Source: Salipiger pentaromativorans
GTDB taxonomy: Bacteria > Pseudomonadota > Alphaproteobacteria > Rhodobacterales > Rhodobacteraceae
Length of the DNA stretch: 64,000 nucleotides
NCBI RefSeq assembly: GCF_024721115.1
Contig: NZ_JAMDHK010000003.1
Coordinates: 233,403-297,402, forward strand
Direction: 5' to 3'
Shown: in pieces, positions 41,316 through 50,609 of the stretch
Numbering within the stretch: the stretch's first letter is position 1
How the letters are laid out: every line of letters starts with the position of its first letter
Program-made: the position numbers and the translations under genes
Notes under the pieces: model-generated
Told to the model about the DNA's origin: nothing
Databases searched by the model: none
What the model saw: the letters and a program-made list of their open reading frames with translations, nothing else

Positions 41316-41984
41316 ATGTCCTACGGTATAAAGTTGCTGATCAAAGGCGATTACGCCTGTTTCACCCGGCCTGAAATGAAGGTCGAGCGTGTTTCCTACG
41401 ATGTCATGACACCCTCTGCCGCGCGGGGAATCATCGAGGCAATCCACTGGAAACCCGCCATTCTCTGGGTGATCGACCGCATTCACGTCTTGGCGCCGGT
41501 CCGGTTCGAAAACATCCGCCGCAATGAAATTGCCTCCAAGATCCCGGCCAGCAATGTGAAGACAGCGATGAAGGCGGGATCCGTGGCCGGGCTGCACCTG
41601 AATGTCGACGAAGACCGCCAGCAGCGCGCCATGATGGCGCTGCGCAATGTGGTCTATGGCGTCGAGGCGCATCTCGAGATGACGCCGAAAGCGGGCCCCG
41701 AGGACAACCCCGCGAAACATATCGAGATGGCGCGCCGCCGGGCGGAAAAGGGGCAGCATTTCCACCAGCCCTGCCTTGGCGTTCGGGAGTTTCCCGCCGA
41801 TGTGACGCTGGTCGAAGGCTTTCCGGAAACCGCCCTGCCCGCAGCGGATCGGAACCGCGATCTGGGCTGGATGCTCTATGACATCGCCTATGACCGCGGG
41901 CGCGACGCGCTGTTCTTTCACGCGCGCATGGAGGACGGCGTGATCGACGTGGAGAAAGCCCGGCAGGCGGGGCTGGCGCGATGA
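41316..41984 (+). CDS. cas5c: Cas5c, crRNA-processing endoribonuclease (subtype I-C)
   Basis: A 222-aa Cas5 of the I-C (Dvulg/Cas5d) type. The N-terminal RAMP strand and family stretch are intact (IKLLIKGDYACFTRPEMKVE, then RVSYDVMTPSAARGII). In subtype I-C, which lacks Cas6, this protein cuts the pre-crRNA at the base of the repeat stem and stays on the crRNA 5' handle. It lies 64 nt after cas3 and overlaps cas8c by ATGA (41981-41984), so it is translated as part of the Cascade block. Confidence 0.95.
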   Translation: MSYGIKLLIKGDYACFTRPEMKVERVSYDVMTPSAARGIIEAIHWKPAILWVIDRIHVLAPVRFENIRRNEIASKIPASNVKTAMKAGSVAGLHLNVDEDRQQRAMMALRNVVYGVEAHLEMTPKAGPEDNPAKHIEMARRRAEKGQHFHQPCLGVREFPADVTLVEGFPETALPAADRNRDLGWMLYDIAYDRGRDALFFHARMEDGVIDVEKARQAGLAR

Positions 41985-43795
41985 CGATCCTGTCGTCTCT
42001 GGCCGCGCTTTACGAGCGGATGGCCGAGGCGGGCGAGGCTCCGGCGCCGGGCTATTCCGACGAAAAGATCGGCGCCGAGCTGGTGCTGAGCGCAGATGGA
42101 AAGCTGATCGCCTGCCACTCCCTGCTGACGCCCGAGGGCAAGCGGATGGTGCCGGAAACCTTGTCCGTGCCGGCGGCGATCAAGCGCTCCTCGGGCATCG
42201 CGCCGAATTTCCTCTGGGACAAGACCGCCTATGTGCTGGGCGTCACGGCGCTCAAGGACGCGCGCAAGAAACCTCTCCCCGACGACGCGGGCCAGTTGCA
42301 ACCCTGTCAGGAACACCGCACGGCGGACGAGCATGCCGCTTTTGTCGCGCGCCATCATGAACGGCTCGATGGCACGGACGATCCCGGCCTGCGCGCCTTT
42401 CTGGCCTTTCTCGACGCCTGGTCCTGGGAGGATTTCGCCGCAAAGGCCCTGCCTCCCGAGATCCTGGATCAGAACGTGGTCTTCAGCTTCGAAGAGCGCG
42501 GGCGCTACCTGCACCGGCGCCCCGCCGCACGGTCGCTCATCGTGCCCACAGCCGACGCCGAGGGGCCACTCTGCCTGGTCACCGGCGAACAGGCCCCGCC
42601 CGCACGGCTGCACCCAAGCATAAAGGGCGTGATGGGCGCGCAAAGCTCGGGCGCCTCGCTGGTGTCGTTCAACGCCTCGGCCTTTGAATCCTTCGGTCAC
42701 AAGCAGGGCGACAACGCCCCTGTCTCGGAACATGCCGCCTTTGCCTATGGCACCGCGCTCAACGCGCTTCTGGCCCGTTCGGGCAAGGGTCCGGGGCGGC
42801 GCGCGCTGCGCATCGGCGACACCACCACGGTGTTCTGGGCCGAAACCGCCACGCGCGAGGCCGACGAAGCCGCCGAAATGGTCTTTGGCGATCTCTTCGA
42901 CGCCCCCAATCCCGATGAGATGGGCGAGGACGAAAAAACCGCGCATCTGAAGCTGCAATTCGCGATGGAGGCGCTGGCCAAGGGGCGCGTGCCCGACGAT
43001 CCGCGCTTTGCCCCCTCGACGCGGGTCTATGTGCTGGGGCTCGCGCCCAACGCCGCGCGACTTTCGGTGCGGTTCTGGCTGCCCGGCACGCTGGGAGATT
43101 TCGCCCGCCATGTGCAGCGCTTCCGTGACGATCTGGCGATCGAGCCCGCGCCGTGGAAGCGCCCGCCCGCCGTCTGGGCGCTGCTCTACGAAACCGCGCT
43201 CCAGCACAAGGCCGAGAACATCCCGCCGCTGCTGGGCGGCGATCTGATGCGCGCCGTGCTGCTGGGCACGCCCTATCCGCGCCTGCTGCTCGCTGCCGTG
43301 ATCGGCCGCATCCGCGCGGACGGGGTGATCAACGGCGCCCGCGCCGCGATCTGCAAGGCGGTCATCGCCCGCAATCTCAAGGAGGAATTTCCCGTGAGCC
43401 TCGATCCCGAAAACCCGAGTGCCCCCTACCGGCTCGGACGCCTCTTCGCGGTGCTCGAAAGCATTCAGCAGGCGGCGCTGCCGGGACTGAACGCGACGAT
43501 CCGCGACCGCTATTTCGCCGCCGCCTCGGCCACGCCCGCGCGGGTCTTTCCGCTGCTGACCAAGACCGCGACGCATCACCTGTCGAACCTGCGCAAATCC
43601 GACAAGGGCGGGCTTGCGCATTGGTTCGACGAGGAGATGGGGCAGATCTGGTCCGGGCTCGACCCGAACCTGCCCGGCAGCCTGACGCTGGAGGATCAGG
43701 GGCGCTTCGTCGCCGGCTACTACCACCAGAAATACCACAAGAAACCGAAGGATGCCGGGGCCGAACACCCGGTCGCCGAGGGGGAGACCACATGA
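41981..43795 (+). CDS. cas8c: Cas8c (Csd1), Cascade large subunit (subtype I-C)
   Basis: A 604-aa Csd1-type large subunit, of typical length. Family stretches include PNFLWDKTAYVLGVT, DDPGLRAFLAFLDAW and the mid-protein LVSFNASAFESFGHKQGDNA, with a C-terminal helical part (MGQIWSGLDPNLPGSLTLED) of the kind that supplies the small-subunit (Cas11c) product through an internal start in other I-C systems. It recognises the PAM and binds target DNA. It overlaps both cas5c and cas7c by ATGA. Confidence 0.95.
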   Translation: MTILSSLAALYERMAEAGEAPAPGYSDEKIGAELVLSADGKLIACHSLLTPEGKRMVPETLSVPAAIKRSSGIAPNFLWDKTAYVLGVTALKDARKKPLPDDAGQLQPCQEHRTADEHAAFVARHHERLDGTDDPGLRAFLAFLDAWSWEDFAAKALPPEILDQNVVFSFEERGRYLHRRPAARSLIVPTADAEGPLCLVTGEQAPPARLHPSIKGVMGAQSSGASLVSFNASAFESFGHKQGDNAPVSEHAAFAYGTALNALLARSGKGPGRRALRIGDTTTVFWAETATREADEAAEMVFGDLFDAPNPDEMGEDEKTAHLKLQFAMEALAKGRVPDDPRFAPSTRVYVLGLAPNAARLSVRFWLPGTLGDFARHVQRFRDDLAIEPAPWKRPPAVWALLYETALQHKAENIPPLLGGDLMRAVLLGTPYPRLLLAAVIGRIRADGVINGARAAICKAVIARNLKEEFPVSLDPENPSAPYRLGRLFAVLESIQQAALPGLNATIRDRYFAAASATPARVFPLLTKTATHHLSNLRKSDKGGLAHWFDEEMGQIWSGLDPNLPGSLTLEDQGRFVAGYYHQKYHKKPKDAGAEHPVAEGETT

Positions 43796-44706
43796 CCGCT
43801 CTGACCAACCGCTACGATTTCGCGCTGTTCTTCACCGTCAAGGACGGCAACCCCAACGGCGACCCGGACGCGGGCAACCTGCCCCGCATGGACCCCGAGA
43901 CCAACAACGGCCTCGTCACCGACGTGGCGCTGAAACGCAAGGTGCGGAACTACATCGCCATGGCCAAGGGCGACGAGCCGGGCTTCGGCATCTATTTCAC
44001 CGAACGCGCGGTGCTGAACACGCTGCACAAAAAGGCCTATGACGCGCTGGAGCTCAAACCCGAATCCAAGAAGCTGCCGAAAAAGGCCGAGGAGGCGGCG
44101 CAGATCACCGGCTGGATGTGCCGGAACTTTTTCGACATCCGCACCTTCGGCGCGGTGATGACCACCGAGGTCAACGCAGGCCAGGTGCGCGGCCCCGTCC
44201 AGCTCTCCTTTGCCCGGTCGGTCGAGCCGGTCATGCCTCTGGAAGTGTCGATCACCCGCTCCTCGGTGACCAATGAAAAGGATGTGGACAAGGAACGCAC
44301 CATGGGCCGCAAGCACATCGTGCCCTTCGGCCTTTACGTGGTGCATGGATTCATCAACGCCAAGCTGGCGGAAAAGACCGGCTTCTCCGAAGAGGATCTG
44401 GCGCTGTTCTGGACCGCGCTGCGCGACATGTTCGACTTCGACCGTTCGGCGGCGCGCGGCGAGATGGCGGCGCAGGAGCTGGTGATGTTCAAACACGACA
44501 GCGCGCTCGGCAACGCCCAGGCGCACCGCCTGTTCGAGCGCATCGCAGTGCTGCGCAAACGTGGAGACGAGGTGCTGCCCGCGGGCGACGAACGCACCCA
44601 CAACTGGCCCCCGGCCCGCGCCTATTCCGATTACGACATCCGGGTGGACGACAGCGCCCTGCCCTCCGGCGTCACCCTGCTGCGCCCCTGGTCCGGTGCC
44701 GCCTGA
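43792..44706 (+). CDS. cas7c: Cas7c (Csd2), Cascade backbone subunit
   Basis: A 304-aa Cas7 of the I-C type. It begins with the canonical RYDFALFFTVKDGNPNGDPD and has ITGWMCRNFFDIRTFGAVM and the glycine-rich GQVRGPVQLSFARS, which wraps the crRNA spacer. Several copies form the backbone of Cascade. The start ATG (43792) overlaps the cas8c stop. The reading frame continues far upstream but those codons are a shadow of cas8c. Confidence 0.95.
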   Translation: MTALTNRYDFALFFTVKDGNPNGDPDAGNLPRMDPETNNGLVTDVALKRKVRNYIAMAKGDEPGFGIYFTERAVLNTLHKKAYDALELKPESKKLPKKAEEAAQITGWMCRNFFDIRTFGAVMTTEVNAGQVRGPVQLSFARSVEPVMPLEVSITRSSVTNEKDVDKERTMGRKHIVPFGLYVVHGFINAKLAEKTGFSEEDLALFWTALRDMFDFDRSAARGEMAAQELVMFKHDSALGNAQAHRLFERIAVLRKRGDEVLPAGDERTHNWPPARAYSDYDIRVDDSALPSGVTLLRPWSGAA

Positions 44707-45343
44707 GGCCAAGGACATCAGCCTGCCGATCTCGGCGCTTCAGCACTGGCTCTACTGCCCGCGCCAATGCGCCCTGATCCATGTCGAACGGCTCTGGGCG
44801 GAGAACCAGCTCACCGCCGAGGGCCGGGTGCTGCATGCCCGCGCCGACGGCGGCACCAGCGACAAACACAAGGGCATCCGCAGCCTGCGCGCGGTCGCAC
44901 TGGGCTCGGAGCGGCTGGGGCTGCACGGGGTGGCCGATGTGGTCGAGCTGCACAAGGGCAGAGTCTACCCGGTCGAGTACAAGCGCGGCCGCCCCAAAGC
45001 GCACCGCGCCGACGAGGTCCAGCTTTGCGCCCAGGCGCTGTGCCTCGAAGACATGACGGGCCAGACCATCCCCGAGGGCGCGCTGTTTTACGGCGAGACA
45101 CGCCGGCGCGTCGTGATAAGCTTCGACCAAGACCTGCGCTCTTTGACATCGTCCATCGCCAATGAGGCCCGCAGCGCGCTCGCCGCCGGGAGGCTTCCGC
45201 CTGCGCATTACGCGGCCGGACGCTGCAAGGCCTGCTCGCTCCTCTCGCTCTGCCGCCCGCAGGTGCTGGAATCTCCGCCCTCGGTGCGCGGCTGGATGGC
45301 CCGTGCCCTGGCCAGCGACGCGATCCCGGACGGCCCCGAATGA
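44696..45343 (+). CDS. cas4: Cas4 exonuclease, spacer-acquisition factor
   Basis: A 215-aa Cas4 with the RecB-type nuclease fold. Cysteines for the iron-sulfur cluster are present at both ends (YCPRQCAL near residue 20, and CKACSLLSLC near residue 185), together with the catalytic GVADVVEL and YPVEYKRGRPK motifs. The best start is GTG 44696, which overlaps the end of cas7c by 11 nt; there is no ATG in the right place. Cas4 trims prespacers and selects those with a correct PAM, with Cas1-Cas2. It overlaps cas1 by ATGA. Confidence 0.92.
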   Translation: MPPEAKDISLPISALQHWLYCPRQCALIHVERLWAENQLTAEGRVLHARADGGTSDKHKGIRSLRAVALGSERLGLHGVADVVELHKGRVYPVEYKRGRPKAHRADEVQLCAQALCLEDMTGQTIPEGALFYGETRRRVVISFDQDLRSLTSSIANEARSALAAGRLPPAHYAAGRCKACSLLSLCRPQVLESPPSVRGWMARALASDAIPDGPE

Positions 45344-46374
45344 AGAAGCTCCTCAACACGCTTTACGTGACCTCCGAGGGTGCAGCGCTGCGCAAGGACG
45401 GGCAGAACGTGGTGGTCGCCATAGACGGCCACGACCGCGGCCGCGCGCCCGCCCATCTGCTCGGCCAGATCGTCTGTTTCGCCCAGGCCACAATCAGCCC
45501 GCCGCTCATGGCCTTCTGCGCCGAAAGCGGCATCTCCATCGCCTATCTCTCCACCACCGGACGGTTCCTCGCCCGCGTCGAGGGGCCGCAATCGGGCAAT
45601 GTGCTGCTGCGCCGGGCCCAGCACAAGGCGAGCGACTCGCCGGCTCTGGCGCTGCCCGTCGCGCAATCCGTGGTCGCCGCCAAGGCGGCGAACCAGCGCG
45701 GCCTCTTGCGCCGCGTGCTGCGCGATTACGGCAAGACCATGGATCCCGCGCCCTTTGCCCTGCTCGACACCTGCGAACGCCGCCTGTCGGACGCCGCCCG
45801 CCTGGCGCTCGACGCCCCCGATCTCGAGACCCTGCGCGGCCAGGAGGGCGAGGCCGCCAATGCCTATTTCACCGCCTTCCCGCAGTTCATCCGCAACCCC
45901 GGTTTCAGCTTTGCAAACCGCAGCCGCCGCCCGCCGCTGGACCCGGTCAACGCGGTTCTGTCGCTGCTCTACGCGCTGCTGGCGCAGGACTGCCGCGCGG
46001 CCTGCGAGACCCATGGGCTCGATCCGCAAATGGGCTTTCTGCACCGCGACCGTCCCGGCCGCATGAGCCTTGCGCTCGATCTCATGGAGGAATTCCGCGC
46101 CCCGCTCGCCGACCGCACCTGCCTGACGCTCCTGAACCGCCGGCAGTTGTCGGCAGGCGATTTCCGCTTTGAGGAAACCGGCGCGGTGCTGCTCTCCGAC
46201 GACGGGCGCGAAACCGTGCTCAAGGCCTGGCAGGAGCGCAAGCGCGAGACCGTCCGGCATCCGTTTTTCGAGGAAACCGCGCCGCTCGGCCTGTTCCCGC
46301 AGATGCAGGCGCAGCTCCTCGCCCGCCATCTGCGCGGCGAGCTGGACGGCTACCCCGCCTGGATCTGGAGGTGA
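45340..46374 (+). CDS. cas1c: Cas1 integrase (subtype I-C)
   Basis: A 344-aa Cas1 with the expected N-terminal beta domain ([20 protein letters not shown]) and C-terminal catalytic helical domain. The metal ligands can be read: Glu in [12 protein letters not shown] (about residue 167), His in [14 protein letters not shown] (about 231) and Asp in [10 protein letters not shown] (about 246). It inserts new spacers at the leader end with Cas2. All catalytic residues are intact and the gene overlaps cas4 by ATGA. Confidence 0.96.
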   Translation: MKKLLNTLYVTSEGAALRKDGQNVVVAIDGHDRGRAPAHLLGQIVCFAQATISPPLMAFCAESGISIAYLSTTGRFLARVEGPQSGNVLLRRAQHKASDSPALALPVAQSVVAAKAANQRGLLRRVLRDYGKTMDPAPFALLDTCERRLSDAARLALDAPDLETLRGQEGEAANAYFTAFPQFIRNPGFSFANRSRRPPLDPVNAVLSLLYALLAQDCRAACETHGLDPQMGFLHRDRPGRMSLALDLMEEFRAPLADRTCLTLLNRRQLSAGDFRFEETGAVLLSDDGRETVLKAWQERKRETVRHPFFEETAPLGLFPQMQAQLLARHLRGELDGYPAWIWR

Positions 46375-46375
46375 C

Positions 46376-46666
46376 ATGCTGGTGCTGATCACCTACGACG
46401 TCCGCACCGACAGCCCGGCCGGGCGCCGGCGGTTGCGCGGCGTCGCGAAGGCCTGCGAAGATTACGGCCAGCGCGTGCAGTATTCGGTCTTCGAATGCGA
46501 CCTGTCCCCGGCGCTCTGGACGGCGTTGCGCGCCCGTCTCGTGGCGCTGATCGATCCCGAGCAGGACAGCCTGCGCTTCTACATGCTCGGGGCGAACTGG
46601 CGGTCGAAGGTCGAGCATGTCGGCGCCAAGCCCGCCACGGATTTCGACGGGCCGCTGATCTTCTGA
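46376..46666 (+). CDS. cas2: Cas2, adaptation complex subunit
   Basis: A 96-aa Cas2 with the ferredoxin-like fold: [20 protein letters not shown] at the N terminus (Asp8 in YDV) and [20 protein letters not shown] following. It bridges two Cas1 dimers during spacer insertion. The ATG lies one base after the cas1 stop, with GGAGGTGAC as ribosome binding site. The frame continues upstream within cas1, but that part is a shadow. Confidence 0.95.
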   Translation: MLVLITYDVRTDSPAGRRRLRGVAKACEDYGQRVQYSVFECDLSPALWTALRARLVALIDPEQDSLRFYMLGANWRSKVEHVGAKPATDFDGPLIF

Positions 46667-46843
46667 TGCGAACCCCAAGCGCCCCGGCTGGAGCTCATGG
46701 GGTCGCGAACCGGATTGCGCGTGCCGGGGCAACGATTTAGCCAAGGATGTTGCGACCACGGACCGCCAAGACGAATGCGGCGATGGGAGGTTCGCGAAAA
46801 TGCGGCGACTTCCCTTTTTCTTTCAACCGAGTAACAAGAGACC
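46667..46843 (+). promoter_or_regulatory. CRISPR leader
   Basis: The 177 nt between cas2 and the first repeat is the expected leader, containing the array promoter and the site where new spacers enter. Its last 50 nt are AT- and pyrimidine-rich (TTCCCTTTTTCTTTC), unlike the GC-rich array. The degenerate repeat at the far end of the array confirms this orientation. No exact promoter boxes are proposed. Confidence 0.75.
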
Positions 46844-49179
46844 GTCGCGCCCCTCGCGGGCGCGTGGATAGAAACATCAACAATATCAATCTGATCACGA
46901 ATTGGGATGTCGCGCCCCTCGCGGGCGCGTGGATAGAAACAGAACATCAGTAATAGTCTGTATGTAACTCTCTAGTCGCGCCCCTCGCGGGCGCGTGGAT
47001 AGAAACAACTAGTTTATAGTAGTAATAGGAAATAAGAACATGTCGCGCCCCTCGCGGGCGCGTGGATAGAAACTGGTGGGGGCCTAACATACCTAAAGAT
47101 GCCAGCAGGTCGCGCCCCTCGCGGGCGCGTGGATAGAAACAGCTATATCTTGACGCTCAGTCCGCCCTCCGGTTGTCGCGCCCCTCGCGGGCGCGTGGAT
47201 AGAAACCCTCCCCTCTACGAAGACGTTTGGTCATTACAATGTCGCGCCCCTCGCGGGCGCGTGGATAGAAACTCGTCAATAGTACGCATAAGGGTGGGGA
47301 TGAGGGTCGCGCCCCTCGCGGGCGCGTGGATAGAAACTTACACGAGGTCAGAGATGTAAGTACCGAGCGAAGTCGCGCCCCTCGCGGGCGCGTGGATAGA
47401 AACAGCAGCATATAGTACGGCACCTACTGTAGAATCGGTCGCGCCCCTCGCGGGCGCGTGGATAGAAACTGCCTCCGTCTGGGTAAACACCCAAGGGTAT
47501 GCGTCGCGCCCCTCGCGGGCGCGTGGATAGAAACAGCTATATCTTGACGCTCAGTCCGCACTCCGGTTGTCGCGCCCCTCGCGGGCGCGTGGATAGAAAC
47601 TGGTCTTTATTAGGTCCAGCTACACCAGACTTATGTCGCGCCCCTCGCGGGCGCGTGGATAGAAACTGCTAGATAATCGGCAGGCATACGGCCTACAGGG
47701 TCGCGCCCCTCGCGGGCGCGTGGATAGAAACTGGTAGGTAGAGCGGTCGCAGTCCTGCACCCAGGTCGCGCCCCTCGCGGGCGCGTGGATAGAAACTCAA
47801 TAAAATCAGTATCTTGATATATATCTACGTCGCGCCCCTCGCGGGCGCGTGGATAGAAACACCCAGACCGAACTGGACACCATCAACGAGGCCCTGGAGT
47901 CGCGCCCCTCGCGGGCGCGTGGATAGAAACGCGCCGAATGCGCCGAGGCGCACATGGCCTGCAAGTCGCGCCCCTCGCGGGCGCGTGGATAGAAACGCCC
48001 TCTTGGACGGCGCACCATGGTGGTCATTTGGTCGCGCCCCTCGCGGGCGCGTGGATAGAAACATGGCTGGACGCCGGGACATCATGGGATGGCCTAGTCG
48101 CGCCCCTCGCGGGCGCGTGGATAGAAACCGGCTCGATCCTATTTCTGGCGCGGCTGGGATGGTCGTCGCGCCCCTCGCGGGCGCGTGGATAGAAACAATG
48201 ATGGCGTGAATATTCGGCCAGATGGCCTTGTCGCGCCCCTCGCGGGCGCGTGGATAGAAACGCATCTCCATTCCGAGATGGCGGCGCGCTGCGGTCGTCG
48301 CGCCCCTCGCGGGCGCGTGGATAGAAACGTAGATTTCGAGGATGCCAGGCTCGCCCTTCACGTCGCGCCCCTCGCGGGCGCGTGGATAGAAACCCGTTGC
48401 GATAGGCCCCCACCTTACCTGTCGGGTGTCGCGCCCCTCGCGGGCGCGTGGATAGAAACCATCGCGGCGGGGGACCGGCTTTGCGCGCTCGAGGCCGTCG
48501 CGCCCCTCGCGGGCGCGTGGATAGAAACGCCACCGTCTTCTTGGGTTGCGGCTCGTCACTGGTCGCGCCCCTCGCGGGCGCGTGGATAGAAACCAGACGG
48601 TCTCGGCCAAGTCTGGGCGCTCGTGTCGTCGCGCCCCTCGCGGGCGCGTGGATAGAAACATGATGCCGGCGGCATTCTGGGCCGGGACGGTAAGTCGCGC
48701 CCCTCGCGGGCGCGTGGATAGAAACCCGTGTGGTTGGCCCGCGCGAGCAGTGTCGCATCGTCGCGCCCCTCGCGGGCGCGTGGATAGAAACCCGCGCGCG
48801 CTTCCCAGAAGCCCGCCGAGAAATCGTCGCGCCCCTCGCGGGCGCGTGGATAGAAACACGGCGACGAGCTGCCCTATGGGCTCGACCTCGGTCGCGCCCC
48901 TCGCGGGCGCGTGGATAGAAACCGGGTAAGCCGGAGGCTCCGATAGCGTGAATGTGGGTCGCGCCCCTCGCGGGCGCGTGGATAGAAACTCTGGCCTCCA
49001 CGGGATCGACCCGATGTCGGGCGTCGCGCCCCTCGCGGGCGCGTGGATAGAAACTGGCACCAATGGGCCATACCGCACATACCTGACTGGTCGCGCCCCT
49101 CGCGGGCGCGTGGATAGAAACACCCTCGCGCATTGGGGCGTGGTGGTGGGAGATCGGTCGCGCCCCTCGCGGGCGCGTG
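46844..49179 (+). CRISPR. Subtype I-C CRISPR array, 36 repeats and 35 spacers
   Basis: Repeats are 32 nt: GTCGCGCCCCTCGCGGGCGC followed by GTGGATAGAAAC. Repeat starts advance by 64-70 nt (first ones at 46844, 46909, 46975, 47042, 47109, 47175). Thirty-five repeats look identical; the last (49157-49179) keeps only its first 23 nt, marking the trailer end. The repeat can fold as CGCGCCC-CTCGC-GGGCGCG with the GAAAC-ended handle, typical of I-C. Spacers are 32-38 nt, mostly 33-35; outliers are 47861-47898 (38 nt), 48460-48496 (37 nt) and 48129-48164 (36 nt). Spacers 5 (47141-47174) and 11 (47535-47568) differ by one base. Leader-proximal spacers are AT-richer than distal ones. Confidence 0.98.
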
Positions 49180-49310
49180 AAAGTACATCCGCGCTCGTCG
49201 CGCCGGGTCTGTCTGACAGGCCGCCTGTCAGCGAAACATCGGCGCCAGCGCCCGGATAAACGAGAAGAACGTCCCGGCCAACGGCCCCGATATCCAGGGG
49301 GCCAAGCCGG
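49180..49310. other. CRISPR trailer flank
   Basis: Sequence after the degenerate last repeat and before the tRNA. It holds a perfect stem CTGACAGG (49213-49220) / CCTGTCAG (49224-49231) with a 3-nt loop, not followed by T, and no gene. The stem may end the array transcript or the leftward tRNA transcript. Confidence 0.4.
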
Positions 49311-49400
49311 TGGCGGAGGCTGTGGGATTCGAACCCACGGGACGCTCTCACGCCCAACGGTTTTCAAGACCGCCGCATTCGACCACTCTGCCAAACCTCC
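49311..49400 (-). tRNA. tRNA-Ser (anticodon UGA)
   Basis: The minus strand reads a 90-nt class II tRNA: acceptor arms GGAGGTT and AGCCTCC, discriminator G and an encoded CCA (49313-49311). The anticodon stem-loop is CGGTCTTGAAAACCG with anticodon TGA, decoding UCA. The T arm GTGGGTTCGAATCCCAC is perfect, and a long variable arm, as serine tRNAs have, separates it from the anticodon arm. It lies between the CRISPR trailer and the SPOR gene; the CRISPR-Cas block therefore ends close to a tRNA, a common integration landmark. Confidence 0.95.
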
Positions 49401-49663
49401 GGTCCGGCACCTCTACCCGCGCTCACGCGATTCTGAAAGCGCGCGCCCGGGGAAAAACCGCCGATCACGGCATTGCGGGCTTTCCTTGAAACGGCCAAGC
49501 CGCTAGTCTCCCGCGCAACGGCCGGGCTTCCCGGCCCAAGGCGGTTGAGGCAGGCCGATCCGGGCCACAGCCCCGTCACGAACCATCAAACCCGGCGCAA
49601 AGATCCGGGGCGCAGAGCAGGCACAAGGGCAAGACGACCCTCAGGACAGGCAAGGGGCAGGAC

Positions 49664-50560
49664 ATGGGCAGAGAGTTTCCGAAGCGGCGGGGCGCGGCAT
49701 GGCCGGCCGTTCTGCTTGTGGCCGGAGCCGCCGCATTGAGCGGCTGCGACGAGGGCCAGATGCCCGCCTTCCTGCAACCCAAGGATACCGCCGCCGACAG
49801 CGGCAGCGAAACCGTCAGCCGCGCCGGACGCAGCGTCGAACGCGACATCGAGGCGCCCGAGGTGTTCCACGCCACCGAGGCCGGGCTCTGGGACGGGCGC
49901 CCCTCGCTGGGCGGCGTCTGGGTCGCCCACCCCGAGGTCAAGGACCCCGAGCGCGTCATCGTCCGCAACCAGCAGAACGGCAAATTCGTCATCGGCGCCC
50001 TGTTCCGCCGCGAACACGAAACCCCCGGGCCGCGGCTTCAGGTCTCGTCCGATGCCGCCGCGGCGCTGGGAATGCTGGCCGGCGCCCCCACCAATCTCGA
50101 CGTGATCGCGCTGCGCCGCGAGGAAGTTCCCGCTGATCCCGATCCGGTGCCCGCCGCCCAGGCCGAGACCACCGCCGTGCCCGAGGCGCCCGAGGTCTCC
50201 GAGGGGACGCTTGATCCGGTGGCCGGCGCGGCCGCCGCCGCCATCGACGCCGCCCCGGCCACGCCGCCGCAGGCAACCGAGACCGCCGCCGCCGCGCCGA
50301 AGCCGGCGCCGAAACCGACCTCGAAACTGGACAAGCCCTATCTTCAGATCGGCATTTTCAGCGTCGAGCAGAACGCCAATAACACCGCCACCGCGATGCG
50401 GCAGGCGGGCATGGTGCCGACCGTCCTGAAACAGTCCAGCTCGGGGAAAACCTTCTGGCGGGTGATCGTCGGGCCGGCCCAGAGCAGCTCGGAACGTGCA
50501 GCGCTGCTGAAGAAAATCAAGGCGGCGGGCTTTACCGACGCCTATGCCGTGACCAACTGA
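49664..50560 (+). CDS. SPOR-domain lipoprotein
   Basis: A 298-aa envelope protein. The signal peptide ends in a lipobox (AAALSGCDEGQ), anchoring the mature Cys at about residue 27. A Pro/Ala-rich linker (about 160-220) leads to a C-terminal SPOR domain (about 222-298: LDKPYLQIGIFSVEQNANNT and GKTFWRVIVGPAQ), which binds denuded glycan strands at the division septum. GGGGCAGGAC precedes the ATG. It is followed after 49 nt by the D,D-carboxypeptidase gene, so both probably act on peptidoglycan at the septum. Confidence 0.92.
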   Translation: MGREFPKRRGAAWPAVLLVAGAAALSGCDEGQMPAFLQPKDTAADSGSETVSRAGRSVERDIEAPEVFHATEAGLWDGRPSLGGVWVAHPEVKDPERVIVRNQQNGKFVIGALFRREHETPGPRLQVSSDAAAALGMLAGAPTNLDVIALRREEVPADPDPVPAAQAETTAVPEAPEVSEGTLDPVAGAAAAAIDAAPATPPQATETAAAAPKPAPKPTSKLDKPYLQIGIFSVEQNANNTATAMRQAGMVPTVLKQSSSGKTFWRVIVGPAQSSSERAALLKKIKAAGFTDAYAVTN

Positions 50561-50609
50561 CCCCCCGGCCCTGCGCGGCCCGGGGAAACCAAGGACAAGG
50601 AGCTGCCCG

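Noticed and set aside
47825-49394. Long frames through the array that encode repeated Arg-Pro-Arg-Gly-Ala or Ala-Pro-Leu-Ala-Gly units
   Set aside because: They are produced by the 32-nt CRISPR repeats read in different frames, not by a repeat protein.
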